DNA from: Limisphaerales bacterium
Lineage (GTDB): Bacteria > Verrucomicrobiota > Verrucomicrobiia > Limisphaerales > UBA11358
Assembly (NCBI GenBank): GCA_003133815.1
Contig: PKZR01000031.1
Location: forward strand, 2,360-11,478
Reading direction: 5' to 3'
DNA length: 9,119 nucleotides
The notes below the pieces were generated by a model that had not been told where the DNA came from, did no database searches, and saw nothing but the letters and a program-made list of their open reading frames with translations. Made by a program: the position numbers and the translations under genes. Positions 1-6,095 of the stretch are shown one piece after another (position 1 is the stretch's first letter; every line of letters starts with the position of its first letter).

Positions 1-91
1 GTTCTAGTTTCCCCCGGAGTAAGACGACGGACACACCGGCAGGCGGGTCAATCGCGGCACGTTTTAAAAAATAGCATCAGGTGTGCCAAGA

Positions 92-109
92 TTGTGAAAC
101 GTTTCACAA
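92..109. promoter_or_regulatory. Perfect 18-bp palindrome, LacI/GalR-type operator candidate
   Basis: The sequence TTGTGAAACGTTTCACAA equals its own reverse complement over all 18 bases. The central AAACGTTT with a CG step at the dyad is the hallmark of operators bound by LacI/GalR-family repressors (PurR and CcpA sites share this centre), so a LacI-type regulator is the best guess. No LacI-family gene and no closely following + strand gene are visible. The regulated promoter may therefore belong to a gene left of the window, perhaps read leftwards. The palindrome is seen directly; the regulator family is inferred from the core. Confidence 0.55.
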
Positions 110-197
110 GCGCACAGGATCTGTGGAATACGGCCTGTGGCCGGAATGGTGGATTTCCGTGGCGCGAAAATCGAGGCATAGCCCAGACACTGCACGT

Positions 198-218
198 TAT
201 GGCCGTAAACACGGCATA
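198..218. other. Small hairpin before the tandem array
   Basis: TATGGCCGT and ACGGCATA can pair around an AAAC loop with one bulged G. A second small inverted repeat, CGGCC-TGT-GGCCG, lies at 131-143. Neither is followed by a T-run, so an intrinsic terminator is not supported. They could be the remains of a leader or a protein site. The pairing is visible, the function is unknown. Confidence 0.25.
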
Positions 219-226
219 TCCCTGCC

Positions 227-518
227 AAAACAATTCATGTTTGAATCAAAACAATTCTATTTTGCACCAAAACAACTCATTTTTGGTTCATAACAACACT
301 GTGTTTACCAAAACAGTGTTGCTTTGAAACGAAACACTGTTGTTTTGCTCCAGACACGTTCTGTTTTGATCAAAACACTGTTTTTCTGACGCAAAACTGT
401 GTTGCTTTGGAACAAAACACTGTTGTTATGACACAAAACAGTATTGCTTTGAAGCAAAACACTGTTGTTATGGAATAAAACAATTCGTTTTTGTAACAAA
501 ACAGTTCGTTTTTTGGTA
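227..518. repeat. 14-unit tandem array, 20-21 bp period
   Basis: Fourteen degenerate units run head to tail. The C that follows the A-run falls at 231, 252, 273, 294, 314, 335, 355, 376, 397, 418, 439, 460, 481 and 502, giving steps of 21 bp except for two of 20. The approximate consensus is AAAACACTGTTGTTTTG plus four variable bases. Each unit holds an imperfect dyad, AAAACA-N4-TGTTTT. Units 9-12 (about 393-476) form a 42-bp higher-order repeat, alternating a TTGCTTT form with a TTGTTAT form. The period is two helical turns, so all A-tracts face one side of the helix. That suggests curved DNA or cooperative binding by one protein. There are no unique spacers, so it is not CRISPR. Because 21 is a multiple of three, frames through it stay open on both strands; this need not mean coding. 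Confidence 0.85.
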
Positions 519-586
519 AAAATCCACGGCTAAAATTTCATCAAAAAAATTATTTCGATGAAACACCACTGGCAAAAGGCGGAATT

Positions 587-617
587 AAGTGTCCCGTCAC
601 AGGACAAAGTGTCCTGT
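587..617. repeat. Alternating TGTCC/GGACA boxes (operator or IS-end remnant)
   Basis: AAGTGTCCCGT (587-597) is repeated as AAGTGTCCTGT (607-617) at a 20-bp step. An inverted GGACA box (602-606) lies between the two TGTCC boxes (590-594 and 610-614). AGGACA-AAG-TGTCCT (601-615) is a perfect inverted repeat with a 3-nt centre. Such spacing suits either a dimeric repressor or the multiple transposase sites found at the ends of IS21-type insertion sequences, which also start 5'-TG. No transposase gene is present, so an IS end here would be a solo remnant. Confidence 0.5.
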
Positions 618-642
618 TTTAAAAATGAGACAGTGGGTGCTG

Positions 643-694
643 GCGGCGGATGAAGTAGGCCGCAACCTGCCGTGCCGGGCGCGAGCACGGCGGG
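643..694. other. Two adjacent GC-rich stem-loops
   Basis: Stem 1 pairs GCGGC (643-647) with GCCGC (659-663) around an 11-nt loop. Stem 2 pairs CCTGCCGTGC (666-675) with GCACGGCGGG (685-694), ten pairs including one G-T type, around a 9-nt loop. The stems are separated by two bases. No T-run follows on the + strand (the next bases are A/G rich), nor on the minus strand, so a terminator is unlikely. A small structured RNA or a dispersed palindromic repeat is possible. The pairing is visible, the role is unknown. Confidence 0.4.
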
Positions 695-1067
695 AAAGAG
701 AAGAGACTGATGTCATTCCCTATTATCGGGATTGAGACGAGTGAGGACAGGTGAGGTGTAGAATCGGAAATCACTTTGACCGTGATATATTGTTGGTAGA
801 AAACTTGCTCCGGGATTTCTGCTTGTAATTTTTTGTTGCTGGTATAGAAATGGCGTATCACCCAGTGCGCATAGGGATCACCTTTAAACGGAAAACCATG
901 GTTTACGGCAAACACATTGTTGGCAGGTGCTTGTTAAGGCCGCAGCTTCATGGGCTAACCAGCTTCAGGCATAATCCATTTTCGCCCGGAACTATTTTTA
1001 CAGATATTTTGAAAGATTTTGGCCGGGGATGCGTATTGCATCGGATGAACTGTGTTATTTATTCGCC

Positions 1068-1394
1068 ATGAACACCCGATTAAATAAAATCCAGAACTGG
1101 CCAGAACTGGCAAGGCAGGCGGGCTATTCGCCTATCAAGCTGGCCAAGAACTGTGGCGTTTCATTGCGGACACTGCAACGGTTTGCCATCCAAAAAACGG
1201 GCAAAAGTCCCAAGGAATGGCTGGCTGAACGACGTCAGCTTGATGCGGTGGAGGAATTGAAGAAGTGTTCCTGCCTCAAGGAAGCCGCCTCAAACCTGGG
1301 CTACAAGCATACGCACCATTTCTCACGGGATTTCAAGGCGCACTGGGGATATTGCCCCGCACAGCCAGCACCCATGGGGGCGCAAAACCCATGA
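1068..1394 (+). CDS. Free-standing AraC-type helix-turn-helix protein
   Basis: This 108-residue protein is almost only an AraC/XylS-family DNA-binding domain. The first helix-turn-helix lies at about residues 22-42 (KLAKNCGVSLRTLQRF), followed by the linking helix (GKSPKEWLAERRQLDAVEEL). The second lies at about 66-92 (CLKEAASNLGYKHTHHFSRDFKAHWG), with the family's usual final pattern, here GYCPAQ. The N-terminal ligand-binding or dimerisation domain of ordinary AraC regulators is missing, so it probably does not sense a small molecule itself. An in-frame ATG at 1029 would add 13 residues unlike the family; the ATG at 1068 was chosen although no ribosome site precedes it. A 10-bp tandem repeat inside the gene and 21-bp repeats at its stop may be binding sites. 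The family call is firm; the targets are unknown. Confidence 0.85.
   Translation: MNTRLNKIQNWPELARQAGYSPIKLAKNCGVSLRTLQRFAIQKTGKSPKEWLAERRQLDAVEELKKCSCLKEAASNLGYKHTHHFSRDFKAHWGYCPAQPAPMGAQNP
1091..1110. repeat. Tandem decamer CCAGAACTGG x2
   Basis: CCAGAACTGG occurs twice without a gap, near the 5' end of the AraC-like gene. Each copy has CCAG/CTGG inverted arms, so it could serve as an intragenic operator. It also encodes QNWPEL in the normal frame, so it may be mere coding coincidence or a small duplication. Confidence 0.4.
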
Positions 1395-1435
1395 ATGTCG
1401 CCTTTTGGTATGAAAATGTCGCCTTTTGGTATGAA
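1394..1435. repeat. Perfect 21-bp tandem duplication, possible IS21-type end
   Basis: Two identical 21-bp copies (1394-1414 and 1415-1435) share the core TGTCGCCTTTTGGTAT. The first copy begins on the last base of the AraC-like stop codon. Perfect identity suggests either a recent duplication or selection as protein-binding sites. Tandem copies of about 20 bp that begin TGTCGCC resemble the repeated transposase-binding sites at the ends of IS21-family elements. No istA/istB-like gene follows, so this would be a solo end. Alternatively it is an operator upstream of the gene at 1483. Confidence 0.6.
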
Positions 1436-1482
1436 GTGGGTCTGTAAATGGATGATTTCTAATGGTCTAATTTAAGTAATAA

Positions 1483-2559
1483 ATGTTCAAGACCACTACG
1501 ATGATTCAACACTGCAAAATGAGTTTGAAAATAAAATCAGTCAGCCATTTTGCTCTGGTTCTGAATGTGATTTTGCTCCTCATTAGCTACCATGTTAACG
1601 GTCAGGTTTCCAATATTGCGCCGGAATGGAAAGCACATTTCATATCAACGCCAACCATTGAAAATTGTGTGTTTGAGGATGACGACAAAAAAAGTGGCGA
1701 AACGCATCTGTATCAATTTCGATGGCAGACTAACGCTTTTCTTTTTAGGCAAATTCCAAGTTTAGCCGAAGCTTCTTCAAATCATATAGCATTAACAGAT
1801 GGTTATGTAGGTCGTTATGAAAGCAACAGTTGGAGCATTCAAGGAGCCGGCCCGTCCGGGCAGCTATTCCTCTTTCCGAATGCTGGCAACATATGGGGAA
1901 TAAGGCCAAAAGACGCAAATGAAATGAGTCTTTATATGGGTGAAGGGGAGCTTTTTTCCGCACTTTATTATGGAATTTTCGATTTGAATCCTGCAACAGT
2001 GGAATGGTCGGAGAATTCCAAATTCACCGCATCGTCCAGGAAAGGCGAAAAAATGATCGGAGAAATCACCGACGTTTCATCCAATGGATTGCCAACACGC
2101 TTGGAGTGGCACTATGCCGAAGCACGACCAGGGATGGATTTCATTGAGGAATATAAATATGACAATGCCAATTTTGGCCTCCCATATTTTCCGAGTGAGT
2201 TTGATTTTTTTACGGAAAACGGCGGTGAAAAGCAACTAGCGGATGTTTTCAAAATATTGATTCTTGAAACCTCGTCCACACCATTAGAAGAAAGTTATTT
2301 TGATCACGATCGTTATTTTTTTCCGCCTGCGGCTTCGCTGCATGAACCTTCCACACTTCTTTTCACCAACAACGAACTGTTTGACATAAGCCATGGGTAT
2401 CCAGAGAAAGTGTTTTCTGCTTCAGATGCAAAACTTTTTGGAAATGTTAAATTGACTGCAATAAATGTAAAATTAGTTCGACTTTTTCTTTTAGGCTTTC
2501 TTGTGCTTTCAGTAATCGGACTTTTGATTATCTGGAAGCACACGAATACGAAACAATAA
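1483..2559 (+). CDS. Exported protein with C-terminal membrane anchor, unknown function
   Basis: I do not recognise a family for this 358-residue protein. It has a signal-like N-terminus: basic residues (KIK), then a hydrophobic core at about residues 20-36, with possible cleavage near NGQ (39-41). A soluble domain of about 285 residues follows, rich in aromatic and acidic residues with alternating beta-strand-like patterns (for example GLPTRLEWHY, about 206-215). A clear membrane helix lies at about 328-350, followed by a short basic tail (KHTNTKQ). The protein is therefore probably held in the inner membrane with its body in the periplasm. In-frame ATGs at 1501 and 1519 are alternatives; 1519 would give a more typical signal peptide, and none has a ribosome site. 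It appears richer in A+T than serA. The next gene starts 22 bp later, suggesting cotranscription. Confidence 0.75.
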   Translation: MFKTTTMIQHCKMSLKIKSVSHFALVLNVILLLISYHVNGQVSNIAPEWKAHFISTPTIENCVFEDDDKKSGETHLYQFRWQTNAFLFRQIPSLAEASSNHIALTDGYVGRYESNSWSIQGAGPSGQLFLFPNAGNIWGIRPKDANEMSLYMGEGELFSALYYGIFDLNPATVEWSENSKFTASSRKGEKMIGEITDVSSNGLPTRLEWHYAEARPGMDFIEEYKYDNANFGLPYFPSEFDFFTENGGEKQLADVFKILILETSSTPLEESYFDHDRYFFPPAASLHEPSTLLFTNNELFDISHGYPEKVFSASDAKLFGNVKLTAINVKLVRLFLLGFLVLSVIGLLIIWKHTNTKQ

Positions 2560-2568
2560 AAATAGACC

Positions 2569-2574
2569 AAAGGA
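2569..2574 (+). promoter_or_regulatory. Shine-Dalgarno-like AAAGGA
   Basis: A purine-rich AAAGGA ends seven bases before the ATG at 2582. It is the clearest ribosome-binding site in the window and supports that start. The neighbouring genes lack an obvious one, so this gene may be translated more strongly. Confidence 0.5.
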
Positions 2575-2581
2575 ATGACTA

Positions 2582-2941
2582 ATGAAAATAAAAACTATAA
2601 TGTTAATACTGCCAGTATGTATTTTTACAATTTGTGCTCATGCACAATGTTATGTAACTGATTCTGTTGCCTGTGCAGGAACATCCAGTGGAGTAAGCTC
2701 TAGTTGCCTCTATACTGGGAATACTGTCACTACAAATATTATAACAGCGAATCTGATAAATTTTGCGGGATCCGCTACACCAGGACAAGTAGGCAGTTTG
2801 TCAGGTGAAACGCGAGTGTCTGTCAATTGCACCAAGATTGTGCAAAATGAAGACTGCACCAAGCCTGGAACTTATTATATGGTTTCGTCGAATACGTATT
2901 CAGTCAGCGTGTTGATTCCATCCGGAACAAGTTGCAACTAA
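2582..2941 (+). CDS. Small secreted six-cysteine protein
   Basis: This 119-residue protein begins with a classic signal peptide (MKIKTIMLILPVCIFTICAHA), with predicted cleavage after Ala21. The cysteine lies one residue after the cut and is not in a lipobox, so a lipoprotein is unlikely. The mature part of about 98 residues is rich in Ser, Thr, Gly and Asn. It has six cysteines (positions 23, 31, 42, 83, 92, 118), an even number that could form three disulfides. No known domain is recognised; its composition suits a beta-rich extracellular or periplasmic protein. It follows the anchored 358-residue protein by 22 bp and precedes a MauE/DoxX-like protein by 52 bp. Since MauE is needed for a disulfide-rich subunit of methylamine dehydrogenase, this protein is a natural candidate substrate here. 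That link is inference. Confidence 0.75.
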   Translation: MKIKTIMLILPVCIFTICAHAQCYVTDSVACAGTSSGVSSSCLYTGNTVTTNIITANLINFAGSATPGQVGSLSGETRVSVNCTKIVQNEDCTKPGTYYMVSSNTYSVSVLIPSGTSCN

Positions 2942-2993
2942 TTTTTGATATACAGTTCAGCAATTTCGTGTTTAATCGGATGATTACTCGCGA

Positions 2994-3446
2994 ATGAGTC
3001 ACATGAAAGCGTTCCACAGGGCTTTTCTGGTCAGTGCTGGAGTGATTTTACTCATCACTGGAATTGCTAAGATGTGGAGCGGTTTTGGCAGCGCAAGAAT
3101 TCTGGCGGTTGCAGACCCGCTGTTGGGTCTCCAATTCGGCCACTTAATCTTTGTCGCTGGTGCATTGGAACTAGTTGTAGCAAATGTGTGCTTATTTAGT
3201 AAATCTAGTCAAGCAGCTACGATTCTTGTGGCATGGCTCGCAACTAACCTTTTAGCTTATCGGCTTAGTTTCTGGTTGATGGGCTGGCATCGCCAATGTA
3301 GTTGCTTGGGTAATCTTACAGATGCGTTGCACATTCCACCGCAAACGGCTGACACGGCCATGAAAATCATTCTGGCGTATCTGCTCATCGGCAGCTATGG
3401 GATTCTTTTCCACTTATGGTGGAGGAAGAAGGAAAATGCAGAATGA
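2994..3446 (+). CDS. MauE/DoxX-like four-helix membrane protein
   Basis: This 150-residue integral membrane protein has helices at about residues 9-27, 49-68, 73-95 and 122-142. The loop between helices 3 and 4 holds CSCLG (Cys102, Cys104), matching the C-x-C-hydrophobic-G signature of the MauE branch of the DoxX-like superfamily. The short loop between helices 2 and 3 and the C-terminal tail (WWRKKENAE) are the likely cytoplasmic sides, which puts the cysteine pair in the periplasm. MauE is known to be needed for maturation of the disulfide-rich methylamine dehydrogenase small subunit; no mau structural genes are seen, so a general thiol-redox role is inferred. The protein is homologous to the N-terminal part of the gene at 6096 (DPLLGL against DPMLGI, ELVVANVCLF against ELTFALICLF). 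An ATG at 3003 is an alternative start. Confidence 0.75.
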   Translation: MSHMKAFHRAFLVSAGVILLITGIAKMWSGFGSARILAVADPLLGLQFGHLIFVAGALELVVANVCLFSKSSQAATILVAWLATNLLAYRLSFWLMGWHRQCSCLGNLTDALHIPPQTADTAMKIILAYLLIGSYGILFHLWWRKKENAE

Positions 3447-3517
3447 TGAAATGAAATCGGAAACGGGATTGGTGGTTAGCAACGCTTCATCTTGCTAGGC
3501 GTATCCGAAATTCTTCA

Positions 3518-6085
3518 ATGATTAAACCATCCAAAAAAGTTGAGCTTTTCCCCGGCATTTGGATTGCCGCCATTGTTATTTTTTTGGTTGGCGGGCGGAT
3601 GTTTTGGGTGGGCGCCAATCGTCCCGCGCATCGCGCGGAGATTGCCGTTGCTTTTGGCTCAATTGGCCTTTTCTACGGGCCGGTGCAAACGGACAGCGCC
3701 GGAACCCGCATCACTTATATTCAACAGGGAGAAAAGGGATTGGCGGTATTTTTACGCGACACGGCCACCGCCCACCGGCAGGAGATTTATGATGAATACG
3801 ATCCCCTGCTTGAAAATGTGCGTGTCTGGCCGTGGTCGCCGGATGATGCTTATTTCAGCTATTCTGGAACGAACATCTTGGCCGTTTGCCACGCGGACAC
3901 GGGCGAGATTGCGGAGAAATTTGAACTTGGTAATGAAAAGGTGCAGGACGTGACATGGCTGATACCGGACGAATTTGTCTATTTCAACGACAAAAACGAC
4001 CTCTGTTCAGTCCAAAAACAGGCGGATGGACATTGGCAGTTGAAACGTAAGTCGGAATTAGCTTCGGTTGGAAAAATATCCTGTTTGACGGTCATCAGCA
4101 CCAATTCCATCGCGTGGTTGCAGAACAATGTCATCTGGCACATGAACTTGGAAGACTCTCTAGCCGTCAGCAACAGCCAACCTTCTTCAATTGCGTCAAC
4201 TAATCCGCCGATAAACAATCTCGTTCTTTGGCTGGATACTTCAACTCTTTCGTTGCGTGAAGATGGCGCACCGGTCACCAATTTATTAGACCGCAGTTCT
4301 AGTGGAAATGATGCAGTGGTGAATGGTGTCAGCCCGACTTACAATTCACCAGACCACACTAATGCTTTGAATAATAAAGCGACTATTCATTTTGTTTCTA
4401 ATCATTATCTTACAAATACTGCTGGCCTAAAAACCGTTAATTCTCTATCCATTACAGATGCCGCACCGCGTTCTATTTTTGTAATAATGCGCCGAGACCC
4501 CCATCCTCCTCCAGGTCAAGATTTTGTTGATCCCCAAATGCTAGTTCAATCAGGTGTTCCAGGACCGAATAATACCAGTTTCGGTATTTATGACAAAAGC
4601 CATTCGGCCAGCTTGCCAACGGTAGGTAGATGGGCAAATGATAAAACCGATAACAATATTCATGAATTAGAAGCAGGCACATGGAATCTTTTGGAAGCAG
4701 CTTACGATGGAACAACTGAATTCGGATATGTCAATGGCATCCTGCAAGGCACTAAAACTAATGCGCTTAAAACAGAGAACAAGGAAGTCCAAATTGGAGC
4801 ACAGAGCTTCAACAACGGGAGAAGATATGGTGGCAACAAATCAGACGGGGATTTTGCAGAATTGTTGATCTACAATGCAAATTTAAGCGACGATCAGCGA
4901 CGGCAGGTGCAGGATTATCTGGCTTCAAAATGGTTTGGCGGCAAACTGCCTGCCAATGTCACGGTCGGCACCCCCGAGGTCTTGCTCGATGTCAAATCGG
5001 TCAAGGGCACTAGCATCAACGAATTCAGCTACTCCAAGGAGGCCGGGCAGTTCCTCATCAGCGTGGAGAATAAAGGCACAACTTTATGGCGGTTTTATCC
5101 TGACGAAAATACGCCGGTGCAATTGCTTCCTGCGGCAAGAAACACATTACGGCAAAATCTGCGCTGGATTGGGGCAGACAAATATGCTTTTATCAGCAAC
5201 ACCAAGAGCAATTCCTTAATCACGGTGGCTGGTTTGTCCGGCATTAAAAAGACCACCCTGTTTATGACCGGCAATGCCACCCGGTTCACGACCACACCAG
5301 ATGGCAAGCAACTCTTTGTCACAGGAATTGCAAGCAACGAACCTGCCGATGAAATTTGGCAATACGACGTGGATTCAGCATTGGCACATAACGTCGTGCC
5401 TTATACAGACAATCCATCGCCTGTGATCAAGCGCAGTGACCCTGTGCATGGCATCGCAACTGTGAATGGGCGTAAATTGGAATACTATTTGTATCGTCCA
5501 ATTGGAGTCACAAATCACGACAAGAAAAAACATCCGCTCGTGATCGGAAATACAGTTTTTGTTGATGCCCAGTATCAGCAAAACCCGGACGGGCCGTTGT
5601 GGGCGCAAGCCCTCGCCAACTGCGGTGCCTATGTGGTTATAGTAGATCGGCGGAATTGGGCCGGAAAGGAAGTTGCACAATGGCCGGAAAATGTGATGGA
5701 TATCTATGATTATTTGGCCACGAATCACACGGTCAATGTGGACTGGAATCAAGTGTTTCTCTTTGCCTCGGGTAGTGAAACGCCAGAACTTAACAACCTC
5801 ATCATCCAACGTCCGGAACTTTGGAAAGGGGCAATGTTTCTTAATCCTGACAGTCTTCCTGATTTTTCCAAATTGCCCAGAAATAAACTTGCGCCGAAAA
5901 TATTGATCGGCATTGGCGAACTTGTAGGACAGGCAGAAGAATTCAAACAATATCAGGAAACCGCGCTTAATTACGGGGTGGTTGTAGATTACATCGAAGA
6001 CAAGGGAGCGCCGCAATTGCTCCAATCAAAGCCCGATGTGCTGGAACGCACCAAGGCCATAATCCATTTCGTTTTTGATGATTGA
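3518..6085 (+). CDS. Membrane-anchored propeller/LamG/degenerate S9-peptidase-like protein
   Basis: This 855-residue protein has an N-terminal anchor (residues 13-31) and an exported body. Residues about 45-220 and 485-640 look like TolB/WD40-type propeller blades (WPWSPDDAYFSYSG; RFTTTPDGKQLFVTG). Between them, about 231-474 is a LamG/concanavalin-like domain (LVLWLD, GNDAVVNG, FAELLIYNANLSDDQRRQVQDYL). Residues about 643-855 resemble the alpha/beta-hydrolase domain of prolyl-oligopeptidase-type (S9) enzymes (YLYRPIG, GAYVVIVDRRNW, RPELWKGAMF). The nucleophile elbow is degenerate: ASGSET (750-755) stands where GxSxGG is expected. The usual Asp site reads GIGELVG and the usual His motif reads KGAPQ, so the Ser-Asp-His triad appears lost. 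A binding or scaffold role is more likely than proteolysis. The upstream gap is 71 bp; the MauE/zinc-ribbon gene follows within about 10 bp, so the two are probably coupled. Confidence 0.75.
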   Translation: MIKPSKKVELFPGIWIAAIVIFLVGGRMFWVGANRPAHRAEIAVAFGSIGLFYGPVQTDSAGTRITYIQQGEKGLAVFLRDTATAHRQEIYDEYDPLLENVRVWPWSPDDAYFSYSGTNILAVCHADTGEIAEKFELGNEKVQDVTWLIPDEFVYFNDKNDLCSVQKQADGHWQLKRKSELASVGKISCLTVISTNSIAWLQNNVIWHMNLEDSLAVSNSQPSSIASTNPPINNLVLWLDTSTLSLREDGAPVTNLLDRSSSGNDAVVNGVSPTYNSPDHTNALNNKATIHFVSNHYLTNTAGLKTVNSLSITDAAPRSIFVIMRRDPHPPPGQDFVDPQMLVQSGVPGPNNTSFGIYDKSHSASLPTVGRWANDKTDNNIHELEAGTWNLLEAAYDGTTEFGYVNGILQGTKTNALKTENKEVQIGAQSFNNGRRYGGNKSDGDFAELLIYNANLSDDQRRQVQDYLASKWFGGKLPANVTVGTPEVLLDVKSVKGTSINEFSYSKEAGQFLISVENKGTTLWRFYPDENTPVQLLPAARNTLRQNLRWIGADKYAFISNTKSNSLITVAGLSGIKKTTLFMTGNATRFTTTPDGKQLFVTGIASNEPADEIWQYDVDSALAHNVVPYTDNPSPVIKRSDPVHGIATVNGRKLEYYLYRPIGVTNHDKKKHPLVIGNTVFVDAQYQQNPDGPLWAQALANCGAYVVIVDRRNWAGKEVAQWPENVMDIYDYLATNHTVNVDWNQVFLFASGSETPELNNLIIQRPELWKGAMFLNPDSLPDFSKLPRNKLAPKILIGIGELVGQAEEFKQYQETALNYGVVVDYIEDKGAPQLLQSKPDVLERTKAIIHFVFDD
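4208..4939 (+). other. LamG/concanavalin-like domain inserted in the propeller
   Basis: This stretch encodes residues 231-474 of the 855-residue protein. It starts after a Ser/Asn/Pro-rich linker (SNSQPSSIASTNPP) and ends at the typical closing motif of such domains (YLASKWFGG). Propeller-like sequence resumes directly after it (PEVLLDVKSVKG). Its bases look richer in A+T than the flanking 3540-4000 and 5000-5400, which suggests it entered the gene as a module. Domains of this type usually bind carbohydrate or protein at the cell surface; no ligand can be inferred. Confidence 0.6.
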
Positions 6086-6095
6086 ACCTGAGTTT

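Larger units (their letters stand above)
519..1067. other. Gene-poor stretch with local structure, no convincing gene
   Basis: Apart from the boxes at 587-617 and the stem-loops at 643-694, nothing firm is seen here. On the minus strand a frame is open from 933 to 619; it reads as ordinary-looking protein at first (residues NHGFPFKGDPYAHW near 870-900). However, a stop lies just upstream at 934-936, no start with a ribosome site is apparent, and its end crosses the GC-rich stem-loops. It may be a gene remnant or chance. No promoter for the following AraC-like gene could be assigned with confidence. Confidence 0.4.

Noticed and set aside
1..327. Frame open from base 1 to 327 on the + strand, ending in an Asn-rich seven-residue repeat
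   Set aside because: Its latter part is only the translation of the 21-bp repeat, whose length (a multiple of three) keeps frames open, and its start would fall inside the 92-109 palindrome. A truncated gene tail from the left cannot be excluded, but nothing recognisable is encoded.
305..499. Minus-strand frame with a NNSVL/QSNTVL heptad pattern
   Set aside because: It is the mirror of the same tandem array; there is no ribosome site, no other protein-like content and no stable fold expected.
227..518. CRISPR array
   Set aside because: Units abut directly with no unique spacers, are degenerate, and no cas genes are near.
666..694. Intrinsic terminator
   Set aside because: The stem is strong but no T-run follows on either strand, and no gene ends beside it.
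3436..3498. Twenty-codon frame overlapping the end of the first MauE-like gene (MQNDEMKSETGL...)
   Set aside because: Too short, no ribosome site and no recognisable motif; it could be a leader peptide or a remnant of a longer tail, but this cannot be supported.
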